Shown: piece by piece, positions 1 through 14,100 of the stretch
How the letters are laid out: the number at the start of each line of letters is the position of its first letter
How positions within the stretch are numbered: the first letter of the stretch is position 1
Origin: Siphonodentalium dalli
Taxonomy: Eukaryota; Mollusca; Scaphopoda; Gadilida; Siphonodentaliidae
Assembly: GCA_032622095.1 (NCBI GenBank)
Contig: CP136061.1
Span: 15,252,440-15,316,439, forward strand
DNA: 64,000 nt
Direction: 5' to 3'
Made by a program: the position numbers and the translations under genes
Notes under the pieces: generated by a model
The model's input: the letters and a program-made list of their open reading frames with translations, nothing else
What the model was told of the DNA's origin: nothing
Database searches by the model: none

Positions 1-601
1 CTGGATCCAAATTTATACCACAACAATTATCGAACACAAAGAATGAGCTACCAATTAAATACCTGATTCTATTTCAAAAATCCTATCGACAAGCAATGCA
101 TTATGACGCTCGCTTGACAAATGTATTCAACAAATAGTGATTACTTCGTACGGAAGTTTGAGGACGCCACAGAAAAACCAGTTTGCTCGTTGACCTCCAG
201 TCAACAACAAGCGAAGACGACTGTTTAAAAACCAACATTTTTGAATCGCGTGATACTACGATGACTATAAGTAAGTGTGATCCCGCAGCCAAATATCATA
301 ACAACTCACCCCCAAACACCCCCCCCCCCCCACAAACCCCACAAGAATGACCCTCCGTGTCCGGGATATGAACACTCCTTATATTAGTCATATTGTATAA
401 GCAAACATAATTGATGATTTATTCGTCAATTATGGTCGTTTATTCAGATACTAATGTTCATACTATTAGTTCTCACCAATGAACATAATCATAATTATCT
501 CTTTATTTCATTTATGTTACATTCTTAAGAATAATTGTTCTGCATGAAAATGTGTCTTGACCAATAAAATGATTCGTATCCGTAGTCTGCTGTAATCTCG
601 T

Positions 602-1560
602 TCAGTGATTCATATCGTGGTGATTCCGGAAACACTCCACAATCAACGGTTTATTTCCCCCAGGATGACCATCCATGCGAAGAATATGTACATGTAGTTC
701 ATTGTTACCCCCAGCCTCCATGTGAGGAATGTGTACATGTAGTCCATTGTTACACCCCCTCCCCGCCCTAACCTCCATGCGATTAATATGTACATGTAGT
801 ACATTGTTACCCCCCCCCCCCCCAGCCTCCATGTCAGGAATATATACATGTAGTCCATTGTTATCCCCCCACCCGCCCGAACCTCCATGTGATGAATATG
901 TACATGTGGTCCAGAGTCCCCCCCCCGAGCCTCCATGTGAGGAATATGTACATGTAGTCCATAGTTCCTCCCCCCGAGCCTCCATGTGAGGAATATGTAC
1001 ATGTAGTCCATAGTTACCCCCCCCCCCCGAGCATCCATGTGAGGAATATGTACATGTAGTCCATAGTTACCCCCCCCCCCCCCCCCGAGCATCCATGTGA
1101 GGAATATGTACATGTCGTCCATTGTTACCCCCATCCCGCCCGAACCTCCATGTGATGAATATGTACATGTAGTCCATTGTTACACCCCCGTCCCAAGCCT
1201 CCATGTGATGAATATGTACATGTAGTCCATTGTTACCCTCCCCCCCCCCCCGCCCGAGCCTCCATGTAATGAATATGTACATGTAGTCCATTATTACACT
1301 CCGAGCCCCCATGTGAGGAATGTGTACATGTAGTCCATTATTACCCCCCCCCCCCCACTCCCGAACCTCCATGTGATGAATATGTACATCATGTAGTCCA
1401 TTGTTACACTCCGAGCCTCCGTGTGAGGAATGTGTACATGTAGTCCATTGTTACCCCCCCCCCCCCACTCCCGAACCTCCATGTGATGAATATGTACATG
1501 TAGTCCATTGTTACACTCCGAGCCTCCATGTGAGGAATATGAACATGTAGTAGTCCGCTG
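602..1560. repeat. Poly-C-rich minisatellite
   Basis: About 17 degenerate units of 45-60 bp. Each has CTCCATGTGAGGAATATG, a TACATGTAGTCCAT core and a poly-C run of 5 to 16. Apparent ORFs on both strands follow the repeat. It lies 3' of the DSL gene stop codon and may be in its 3' UTR or flank; I cannot tell which. Confidence 0.9.
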
Positions 1561-2008
1561 TTAACAACCCACCCCAGAGCCACAATGGAGTACACTGGAA
1601 TGACATACAGTACGTAAAATGTGTGAGATACGCAAGACACTCAACACCGGCTACACCAGGATTCATGGTGATTGTTTCGCTCTTATCCACGGTAAACTTG
1701 CGTGGGTGGAGCTGATTATATGCGTGGGTGGAGCCGATTAATATGAATTAACACAAATCCTGGAAGCTGACCGGGGCTCTCCATGCAAGAGTCACTGAGA
1801 ATCGCTGCAAAAACACCTTCTAAAGGATAGTTCACATACAATCCTCGTCACCCAAGATGTTGATGTTGAGTGGGTCATCGTGAATAACTCTCCAAAAAAC
1901 ATCGCCACGGTGTTCAGTGTTTTGCTTATCGTGCACTCTTTAAAACTGTATAGTGATCCATAGCTTGGTAACTAGTCGCGTGGGGTCCCCGAAAACATCG
2001 TCTATCAT

Positions 2009-2168
2009 TCAACTTTTGCTTTCTCCTCGAAACGAGCCCAGAGTCACAGTATTACTCATATAGAGAGCGTTTACGAACGATTCAGGTTGTGTTTCATCTG
2101 GATCCAGAGAATTGCAAATATTATCGTTGTGAATCACGTTGTCATAAAGATGATTGTCGCAGGGTTTT
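2009..2168 (-). CDS. DSL ligand exon 14: cytoplasmic tail and stop codon
   Basis: Acceptor TATATTTCAG, 160 nt, phase 2 in, ending at TGA (2011-2009). It encodes a 52-residue tail (KPCDNHLYDNVIHNDNI ... FVNALYMSNTVTLGSF ... ESKS). Support is frame continuity from exon 13, the good acceptor and protein-like composition; I do not recognise a specific match. The whole tail is about 58 residues, shorter than that of vertebrate Jagged1, with two lysines in the juxtamembrane/early tail. The C-terminus is not a standard PDZ ligand. Confidence 0.82.
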
Positions 2169-5100
2169 CTGAAATATAGAGAACAGTGTCACATATAAGA
2201 AACATATAAGGAGGTGTGGTTTCATGGCTGCTATCACGGGGATAGTTAAATATGTGACATGCATGTATGTGTTTTATAATAGAGCGCATGCCATGCATAG
2301 ACACACAGTGTATAATAATTCAGTTGTTTATGCATCCAGTCTCTTCATACGTACACATTGTAATCATTCAGATTGTAAATTACATGTGTGTGCTCTGCTT
2401 TGTTAGAGAATACTACTAAATTTACAAACCATATATAGCCTCTTTCCAAAAAATAGCATTTGCATCGACACTCTATCGAGGTTAAGATGAATGATAACTA
2501 TCCGATCGGTTAAAATGTTTATCATTCAGTAAATGATAACTTGAAAACTCCAATAATATTGCTATTTGTGTGCAAGGGAAATTTTCGGCAAGATGTACGA
2601 AGTGTGTTTATTATACGCATGTGTATCCAGAGGATATGCATACGCAAAGATCGTTCGTTCTTTTGTAACGACAAGACATCGCCTGTGTCACCCCTGGTCA
2701 AGTGGTCCTGCTAATATGCTATGGTGCGATTGGTCCTGCTGAATTGCTATGATACTGTTAGGGCAAACTGATGCTGTTAACATAAGGTACCGTTATAATT
2801 TTTTAATTTGGCTTTTTCTCGGTGTTCTGATAATTTGAATATATCCAAGAAAAGCCATTATGCTTAGCCATATATATTGCGAAATATGTGTATTAATTGT
2901 TGAAAATGGACTATAATCAAGACGGTTATTCGCGTCGTTTTAGAAACACCAGCGCAGTCATTATTATATTTTTCAAAAATATAATGTGTTCTTGGATGTT
3001 TCATATATACACACACGAAAATGAAAACTTTAGAAAAAATAACGGTACTTTTTCGTAACGGCATTCAGCAGGACCACCAGCATCATAGCATATTAGCAGG
3101 ACCACTTGACCAGGGGTGAGTGTATCCCCATGTCGCATTTTAGGCGATCGGTCATCTGTGTCAGTAACACAATCGTCTTATAAGCCTGTACACCGTGACT
3201 GTGTGATTATAATGCAGGGACGTTTTCATTGACTGTATATGAAATATATGTAACTATGCCGGAAATCAAAATGCCTAAAGCGAAAAATAATAGGCAAAAT
3301 CCAAAATGAAAAGAACGTCTATTGCCACCGTTGATAAATCATCGTGACAAGTGACCGAACAGCAACTCGGAAATATAAACCGTTAATCTCAATGTCAATA
3401 CAACTCCCGAGGTTAGCAAATGGTAATCCTATCAAACAGCCATGGCATTGGATACATGTAAAATGGTATAAGACACAGACAAAACTTCACGGGCGCATTA
3501 ATTGAGTATAGTGCGTGGATACACCCATGAGTAAACCGCGGAGTTTCGAAGATTATAAAACATTCGTAGAACACTCACGGCCGTTTCCTTCGTCGCACGA
3601 GGATGATGGCGATACAGAGCACGGTGATTAGTAACAAACCCGCTGCTAACACTATGTACCAGTTTTCTACAATCCACGACTGAAAATAAAAAGGTGATTG
3701 TCAGCACAGTATACATGTACATAACATAACCATCTGTTATACACACGAATAACAATGCCGATTACATAATGTACAGCAGTTCTCAAAATGACAATGCCAC
3801 TCTCATTACATAATAAAACTCGTTCTAATTATTGAGAAAGTTTTAATTGACCCCTTTTGCATGATGAACTACTGCAGATTGAATTAAGATCAGGGTACAT
3901 TCGTCACTAGAATTTGTGTTCTTTCTATCAGTTGTTTTGTTTTTCCATATCCGTAGTTACGATACGGATTCGAGCAACCAAGCATGGGCACACGAGCTTT
4001 GTGTGTAATCGTCGAGTATACCACCACATGGCATATAAACAACGTAATTGAATAGATATAATCACGGAAAACATATCTTATTTTGAGAGATTTTTTAACC
4101 CTGTGCCAATGCATTCTCTTATATATGCGAGTCGACCATAGGTCGCCTCGCATATATAAGAGAATGCATTGGCCTAACAATTTTTTATCATTTTTTTTAA
4201 ATAAATGTTTCTTACAATTTTAGGACATAAAATAAAAAAAACATCCATTGCAGGGAGCCCAACACATATATAGAAGCATATAGAAGAGTGTCGTCTGCTC
4301 ATGTTTGTCTGGGGCTCTGTATGGGTGAAATTATAAAATTGTTATGGTCGACTCGCATATATAAGAGAATGCATTGGCACAGGGTAAAAAATCCCGACTT
4401 ACGACTGGATTTGATATGGCGGGTCACATATCTAGAAAGTACATAATTGTAATACGACCCTGCCTAACTATGCTAGGACATAAAATAAAAAACATCCATT
4501 ACCCTGCAGGGAGCCACACACATATATAGAAGCATATAGAAGAGTGTCGTCTGCTCATGTTTGTCCGGGGCTCTGTATGGGTGAAATGTGAGTGGCAAGA
4601 AGTTTTAACGGCACAATTTTCTAAAAAACGGACTCGTAGTCGTCAATTCTGCGAAAATGTTTTTGGACGATGATGATGACGACGACGACGACGACGACGA
4701 TGAAGACGATAACGCTGGTGATGACGACGACGACGATGAAGACGATAACGCTGGTGGTGACGATCACGACAATGACGACGACGATGATGAATTAATAGAC
4801 TGGCGGCAGCGGCGGCCGACGAAGACGACGATGATGATGAATTATTAGACTTACGTCACTCGGCGGTGCTGATTTTTGTTCTGCTGTCAGAGCACCGGGA
4901 CTGATGAGTCCAGTATAAATAGGAAGCGGTAAAATGGAGTCTATTTTCATGAGAGGGACTTTATTCCATGATTCCCTCAGAATATCTTCCTTCACAAATC
5001 CGTCATCTCCGGAAATCTTCACCTCTACCCGCGATATAACATTTCTGAAAAACAGGAAGATGAAATCGTCACATCTATACCCGCGATATTCCATTTCTTA

Positions 5101-8100
5101 AAAACAGGGATATGAAATCTTCACCTCTACCCGCGATATAACATTTCTGAAAAACAGGAAGATGAAATCGTCACATCTATACCCGCGATATTCCATTTCT
5201 TAAAAACAGGGATATGAAATCCTCACCTCTACTCGCGATATAACATTTCTCAAAAAAACAAACAGGAAGATGAAAGCTTCACCTCTACTCGCGATATAAC
5301 ATTTCTGAAAAACAGGGATTTATTTAGAAGGATGTAGGTTAAAGTTGCATTCAGGGTTCCAGACATCCACAACAACAACATAAAACATTTGATCTGAAAT
5401 CGTTTTCTGCTTTGTTCTGTTGAATTCTGAGATATTAACTAATTATGAGATATAAACTGGACCTATAAATAAAAAATTATATTATTGTTGTTATTGAAAA
5501 ATTAACTAAAATCAAATGAATAATTGTTGGTTTCACAGTGCAACTAATTTTTGTTTCGGTCTTTCAGATTGGAAAGTTCCCTCTTCTGTCTCTGAATTGA
5601 TAAATTCAGTGACTTCAATAAGCCTTTCCGGAGCATAACAAGCCGTATAAACCCGGAGCATAACAAGCCGTATAAACCCGGAGCATAACAAGCCGTATAA
5701 ACCCGGAGCATAACAAGCCGTATAAACCCGGAGCATAACAAGCCGTATAAACCCGGAGCATAACAAGCCGTATAAACCCGTAGCATAACAAGCCGTATAA
5801 ACCCGGATCATAACAAGCCGTATAAACCCGGAGCATAACAAGCCGTATAAACCCGGAGCATAACAAGCCGTATAAACCCGGAGCATAACAAGCCGTATAA
5901 ACCCGTAGCATAACAAGCCGTATAAACCCGGAGCATAACAAGCCGTATAAACCCGGAGCATAACAAGCCGTATAAACCCGTAGCATAACAAGCCGTATAA
6001 ACCCGGAGCATAACAAGCCGTATAAACCCGGAGCATAACAAGCCGTATAAACCCGGAGCATAACAAGCCGTATAAACTCGGAGCATAACAAGCCGTATAA
6101 ACCCGGAGCATAACAAGCCGTATAAACCCGGAGCATAACAAGCCGTATAAACCCGGAGCATAACAAGCCGTATAAACCCGGAGCATAACAAGCCGTATAA
6201 ACCCGGAGCATAACAAGCCGTATAAACCCGGAGCATAACAAGCCGTATAAACCCGGAGCATAACAAGCCGTATAAACCCGGAGCATAACAAGCCGTATAA
6301 ACCCGGAGCATAACAAGCCGTATAAACCCGGAGCATAACAAGCCGTATAAACCCGGAGCATAACAAGCCGTATAAACCCGGAGCATAACAAGCCGTATAA
6401 ACCCGGAGCATAACAAGCCGTATAAACCCGGAGCATAACAAGCCGTATAAAACTATTTCGCGTATTGTTTTATTCCCAGAAATGTACCAAAAGCGAGAAC
6501 TCCTAAAAAAATTCTTTAATCAGAAAAACATGATGTTGAGAAATGGAAAGTATAATCAAAACATGGAGAAAAAGAAGACATGCATTATGTTAAACATATC
6601 ATCATCATCCTCGTCATATTCGTCATCATATATAGTCGCCGCCGCCATCGTCGTCATCACCATCAATGTGAGACACCAAACCGACAAGGGCCTTTAAATT
6701 ATGACATAAAAGTCGGCATTTTTATGACATAAAAGTCGGCATTTTTTTTACCCTGTGCCAATGTATTCTCTTATATATGCGAGTCGACCATATGTCACCT
6801 CGCATATATAAGAGAATGCATTGGCCTAACAATTTTTTACAATTTTAATAATTTTTTCTTGTATTTTATAATTTCACCCATACAGAGCCCCAGACAAACA
6901 TGAGCAGACGACACTCTTCTATATGCTTCTATATATGTGTGGGGCTCCCTGCAGGGTAATGGATGTTTTTTATTTTATGTCCTAAAAATTGTAAGAAACA
7001 TTTATTTAAAAAAAATGATAAAAAATTGTTAGGCCAATGCATTCTCTTATATATGCGAGGCGACCTATGGGCGACTCGCATATATAAGAGAATGCATTGG
7101 CACAGGGTAAAAAATCCCGACTTACGACTGGATTTGATATGGCGGGTCACATATATATATCAAAGCCGAAACAGTAACATTTCACCCAGACCACTAAAAA
7201 TATCGACGATCCGCCGCAAATCAAACGTTTAACGTTTAACTCACTTTTATAATTTCTCCATATCTCCAGTATAATATTCGTAATCTAACTATAACTCACC
7301 CCATATTTCCAGTATAATGTTCGTAGTTTGTGTGAACCATTATCTTATCCGATAGAGGTTGATGTATAAACTCGGTCATTACTCTTTTGATGGATGATCG
7401 TAAAAGGTTCTCATTCTCCGCAGACACTTTACCATCCAGATATATAATCAACTGTCCATCCGTGGCTGCAGAAATAAATTATAAAATTGTATAGATATAG
7501 AAATCCTAGCGGCTGGAAACACATGCGTTCTGAATCTCTATATATATAGATTAAGACAAAAACTTTACCATCTAGTTATAAAATCGACTGTCCGTCAGTG
7601 ACTGAAGAAATAAATTTAAAAATGGTTGCAAGATGCATAAATCGTAGGGGCTGGAAACTCATGCGTTCTGAATCGCTGTAGCTTCTAACAAAAACTTTAC
7701 AATCCAGTTATAAAAGTCAGTAGCTGAAGAAATAAATTCACAAACTTGTTGTAATAATATAGAGATCATAGGGGCTGGAAACATGCGTTCTGAATTACAA
7801 ACTTGTTGAAACCCTACTACGTATCACGGTCCCATCACTTAGACATTTCTTAGACAACGTAGATTAAATATCTCGAAACGACTACTATACCGTTATTGGT
7901 GCATTGTGTTGCAAATCGAGTTATTGTTTTTAGAACTTTTAATCCGATACAGATATCCCGATGTATCATTGTTGAGTACTCGTTACTCAACTGTTGAATT
8001 CAATTTCCTCAAAAAATTATCACTCAACAGTTACTTTTTGAGTAGACATTTATAGTTAATACGATGTTCAGTGTACGGTCGAAGGCCTCCATTAAAGTTG

Positions 8101-11100
8101 AATTGATCAAAAATCGCATGTTACCGCGTTAAGATTACCCAGGATCAATTCACCTCTCTTCGTTGTATAACCATACCATGCCATGCATAACTATCATAAA
8201 GCTAAGGACTTAATTTATATATTGGGCCAGACGTAATATCAACAAATGTTCCGCCCAGTAAGAAACAGCGTCTTTGATTGGTCGGAGAGCCGCACAATAT
8301 CTTCCATATTTACGTCTCGAGCCTTCAACATACATATTCAATGGAAATCAAGACAACCGCTAAATCGGCTCTCATTGGACTGCTTTTCGTGACGCCCTTT
8401 ACGGAGCCTATATATATATATATATATACGAAAACCCTGTCCCATGCAATGAATGCTCTTATATATGCGAGTCTCCCATAGGGTATGCTTTGGCCTAACA
8501 ATATTTACCTTGACCTTGTAATCCTGTGCATTATATGATATATACATATGTTTAACCCACCAGGAGCACCGTACAGATGAAAGCATGCACCACGGAGTGT
8601 CGTCTGCTACAGTCTATGCGGGGATCTATATGGGGTTCGCTCGTCTACTCGTCGTTCCGCGACTCTGTGACATTGATTGTCCATAGTATTACAAAATGTG
8701 ACAATTTTTTTGAAAGGATCATCAAAAAGTGTAAGGTATATTGCCTTGAAATCTCACCTGGTTTTATGGGATCATTGAACATCTCACATATAGTCCCTGT
8801 CCACGTGACCGCACAATGACACGTGAAGTCATTTCCAACAACCGAACACGTCCCGCTATGTCTGCACGGGCTGGACGAACAGGCGTCGAAATATTCACAT
8901 CTCTGGCCATGCCATGGCGCGTCACACACACATGAATAGGAACCAATACCATCAACGCATGTAGCGTTGTTCAAGCATGGGTTCTCAATGCATTCATCGA
9001 TGTTCATCGCACAGTCCACCCCAGTCCACCCGTCTGAGCAGAAACAATGAAATCCAGCGATCTTATCTCTACATTTACCGTTATTTTTACACGGATTGAT
9101 GAAACAATCGTCAATATTTTCGTCGCAAAATTTCCCACTCCATCCATCCTCACATTCGCAGTAGAACTCTGCTTTGTGGTTGTGGCACGTTCCATTGTTC
9201 TGGCACGGCTCGCTCAGACATTCATCTATCTCTTCAAAACATAAGCGACCAGTGTAACCAGGGAGACATAGGCATCGATGACCGTTAACTTCATCTATAC
9301 AAGTTCCTCCGTTAACACATGGGAGGTCGTGACATTCGTCGATGTTGATTTGGCATAATTCTCCAGCAAACCCTTCCGCGCACGTGCAAGCGAAACCGCC
9401 AATGAAATCAGTGCAGTTGGCGCCGTGCTCGCAAGGCGAGCTAAGGCATTCGTCCACATCCATCTCACAGTGTGAGCCTGTAAAATGTAGAGTTATCATT
9501 CCTTATTAAACTATTGAGAGAGAAAAAACCGTTTTGAGGCTGGATTTGAATGGGATAAGCGATATCACAGGGTCGTGGCTGTATTGGGTTCAGCCAGCTC
9601 CGTTTCGTGGTTTCAGAGATTCTTCCAGCCCGGTTCCGTGGTTTCAATGCTACTGGTCAAAGTTTTGGAGAAGCATTTCCATGTGGAGCTTTTGAAGTAT
9701 TCATGATTTCCATATATGGAATGCTGCTCCAAAACTTTGGCCTGTAGCACTAAAACCACAGGACCGGACCTAGTGTATCCAATATGACCGCGAGTTAGTG
9801 ACAGGTCGTATTGTGGACGTGGGTGTTAAACGTAATCATGGCCTGGAATTTAGCACGAATTCGGTCGGTAAACTTTTCGGAATTTGAATTGTGAAAATTC
9901 TGGAAGATGTAGCCAGTGTGTATCTAATGAGACGTCATCGTGATTTTGTCGTAATTTTATTTCGGGTTGTTTCTGTTTTGGGGCGGCACAAAATAGTTCC
10001 CAGTTATTATATCCGCAGAAAATATCACCGGGAATTCAACTGGGAGTCCAGATACATACTGGTGGCATATCATTCCTATCTAAATATGCCATTATTATCT
10101 ATGTAGGCTCCGACTGGAATTCCCTGTGATATTATGTGCGGGGTATAATAACTATAGGAATGACTTGGTTGTATAATTATGGATATTAAAATTATCCTCA
10201 GTGAACCACTTAATTGCCAAAATTCAGACAGGTGTCAGGTGTCAGGATTCAATTTGTCATTGCTGAAACTAATATATTGAAAGCATGAACTATCGTCATT
10301 CGATTTTAGGAATAAATCACTTATTCAAAAAGAACTTATTAAAATATTTATCATACTCACCGTGAAATCCATCGGCACAAATACACGAAAAGCCGTTCAC
10401 AATATCCTGACAAGTTGCGTGGTTGAGGCACGGATTTGATTGACATTCGTCAACTTCGATCTGACACACTAGCCCCTTCCACCCGGCAGCACATGAACAG
10501 TTGTAGCCATTCACATTATCGAGGCATATTCCCTCATGTTGGCACGGTGAGCTGACGCATTCGTCGATATTCACTTCACAGTCCTTCCCTAAATATTAAA
10601 AATACATAGAGGGGTTCAGATTGTGACTCGCAACTTAATGGACCAAGTATTCTCGGTCCAAAACAGCTTGGGATGTCGATTGGGTTGATTCTGTTTTGAA
10701 CCGAGAATATGAAACAATCGTATCATCACTAGCAAACCTTTTTCTATCACGGTAAATGATATATCATTTTGAAGACAGATTAACTGCAGACATGCATGTC
10801 AGACGATTAATAACATTCAAGAGTTCACGTGAATACGCGGGCTCTACGTGTAAATGTAGTACGTATTTTCAATGAAAGTCTGTCATAGAAAAGTACCGGG
10901 ACGGGGCTCGGTCCAAAACAGCATCTACCCAACCGATATCCCAAGCTGGTGTGAACCGAGAAGCCTTGGTCTAAACACAAGGGTGTCCAATAGTGTGACA
11001 ACTGTTGTTGTGTGTAGACCAAAATCAAATAATTTCCAACATATAGGGGTGTCAGGTTGATAAACTTGAGGTACCAGACTACTATATACTATCAGTTGGA

Positions 11101-14100
11101 AAGTTCCTTCCAACCCAGGGGGCACCGGAAATCCCATGGTGGACAGCCTTTTCATTATTTATTTGCGTCATACCTGAAAATCCCTCGGTGCAGACACATT
11201 GATATTCAATGTGGGCGTCGTGACATATCCCGTTGCCAGAACACGTGACGTTGACGCAATCATCGATGCTGGTTTCACATGATAGCCCCTCCCACCCGGC
11301 CACACAGTGACAGGAATATCCGAACACGTCGTCAGTACACGCTCCAGAATGAAGACATGGCGAACTGAGACATTCATCAATATCGGTCTCACACCGGTCT
11401 CCTGTAACAATGATGGTAACATTATAGTGACACTCCACAGTATCGACAGGGAGGGTACAAATAATAACATCGGTCACCTGTAACAATGATGGTAACATTA
11501 AAGTGACACCCCACAGTATCGACAGGGAGGGGTACAAAGAATAACATCGGTCACCTGTAACAATGATGGTAACATTATAGTGACACTCCACAGTATCGAC
11601 GGGGAGGGGTACAAATAATAACATCGGTAACCTGTAACAATGATAGTTACATTATAGTGACACTCCACAGTATCGACAGGGAAGGGTACAAATAATCAAT
11701 TAACCCTTTTATCAAGGTGCAGCGTTGAAGATCAGGGAGCCTCACATATATAAGAGAAGAGGGATGGGTCAATTACTATCATCTAGAGTGATGCAAACAA
11801 CGTGGCAATTCTAATCAAAATCAGTCATAAACTTGTTTTATTATAATGACCATGTTGTTTGCGTCGTTCATAGAGCGCGTGATTGTATTTTGCGCTAAGC
11901 CGTGGCTCAAATTCATTCATTTGTTGCATATATTCTGTTGCGTATAAAAGGGGATGGTCCCATAAGAATGCTCTCCCAATCGCGGGCGACAACTGTATAA
12001 TAATAATAATTAAATTGACATGCATGTATCTACATGTGTATTGTGTATCTAAATACGACTAATCACGATATTGTCCACAAATGATGGTCATATCTGGAAA
12101 AGAGACTGTCGTCAAATAGTGTATGTCTTGATAGCTTAAAAATTGGTACATACCTGTAAAACCATCTCGACAGAGACACTTGTAAGCAAGATGGACGTCA
12201 ATGCAAGATGCTTTGTTCAAACATCCGTGACCTTCGCAGTCGTCGACGCTGACGTCACACGTTGTTCCACTCCAACCGGCTACGCATGCGCACGAGTACC
12301 CATTTATGGCGTCGGTACATGTGCCATCGTTAGAACATGGATGGCTGATGCAATCGTTTATGTCCTCCTCACACAGATGACCTACAGATTAAACAAGAAA
12401 ACTATAGTCAGAAATGGTAACGCGCTTAAGATCATATATTATATACCCATGATTGTAATTATAGAATCTTTTTAATTTCTGTTATTTGTAATTGGGGCAT
12501 AGCTTATCACAAACCAAAAATCAACATTATTGACATAATGTAAACGCCAATAAACGAAATTGAAATTCTCAACTACACCTTTTACCGGGCTCGTCTCGGG
12601 GTCGCACTACAACCTGTAATGTGTCCCAATAATTAACATTCTATAAATAGAACCCCCATGCGCTATGGCAGCGCCCAGGCGAAACAAGAATTTGTACATT
12701 AGTATACACGCGGCGCGCGTTATAACTCTCATAGATGTAGTTTACCCAAATACCATACACTGTTCAATCAAAATGACAGAAAATCAAACACAGTACCACT
12801 AGTTTGTTCTTGGAGATCAAAATCACTTCTGCAGAACCTAACCTTGAGATCATCATTGACATCATCGTCGTCGTCGTCGTCGTCGTGCTAATTTTTGAGT
12901 TTGCGGGGGTTATTGGAACATTATATTTGAGAATGGATTTATGCCCATGGTGTGTGATGTTCTGAAACTCAGTGTTAATTAGGTTCTATCTCACAGCTGC
13001 ACTTGCATTACCGATACGGAGCACTATTCATAATTATACTGAACACAAGTACAAATATATTACACAAACCCAGAGTGTATATTACCGTACCTCCTTGTCT
13101 CCATGTAGAGATCGGTGAATCCTGCTTGCCAGTTACGGATCGCAAAATACGAAGTTAATGCTAATAAACAAATTTTGCGGAGATAATATCCATATTCACC
13201 ATAAATAAGTCTGATTTTCAGCAGCATTTTTCAGTAATGATAAAATAAACAATTGAGTATTCGGTGGTATTAAATGTTGTCTACCTAGCTTATTGTTTAG
13301 TCTTGCACGTCGGATAAAGTTAGCATGTGAATCACAAGTGCGCGTTAGCATGGATAACTATCTCCTTAATAGGTCTGAACATATGGTGCCGGACAGTTTG
13401 ACATTGAGGTCCACAGTGTTAATTTGGGGACCAATTTGGGTATATAGAGAAAGTAAACTAAAAAAATCATCATGCTGAAGAAACTTTGATAAAAAAATTT
13501 GATAAGAAATATACTTTCCATAGAAGATGAGGCGTAAGATGCAGAATGGGCTCAACAGAAATATAAACTTTATAAAGAAACTAAAACACTTCTTTACCCT
13601 TTACCCAACAAACCGGCCAAAAACGGCCAAATAAAGCTTCAACAGCCTAAAATATCTTCGGTCTGTCTCAATAACACCATACAAATATGGATATCATTGG
13701 AACCGGTTCATTGACCACATTGTGATGGTTACAGTTATGCCCTGTGCCAATGCATTCTCTTATATATGCGAGTCGACGATAGGTCGCCTCGCATATATAA
13801 GAGAATGCATTGGCCTAAAAAAATCTTTTTTTAACACTTTTTACCATTTTTTCTTATAATATTTTCTACATTCTTTGACAATTTGATCATTTTTAATGTG
13901 TTAAGCCAATGCATTCTCTTATATATGCGAGGCGACCTATGGTCGACTCGCATATATAAGAGAATGCATTGGCACAGGTACGTTCTGTTGGGTAAAGGGT
14001 TAATTTGATAACAAAGATAGTTTCCAGAGAAGATGAGGCATAAGCAGAATGGGGTCCACATAAGGTAAATATAGTGACGCTATGTGGGGTATAGTGTCAC

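Noticed and set aside
1832-1937. Candidate terminal exon (HDDPLNINILGDED-like reading)
   Set aside because: The exon at 2168-2009 joins in phase with a better acceptor and has its own stop, leaving 1832-1937 in the 3' UTR or flank.
4657-4848. Poly-Asp ORF on plus strand
   Set aside because: Low-complexity GAY microsatellite, antisense to the DSL gene intron.
5533-6441. 302-codon minus-strand ORF in the 25 bp minisatellite
   Set aside because: Same cause: stop-free repeat unit of length not divisible by 3; it sits inside a DSL intron.
7466-8757. Search for a VWC-domain exon expected in Jagged
   Set aside because: No cysteine-rich frame with splice sites found, and flanking exons already join in phase.
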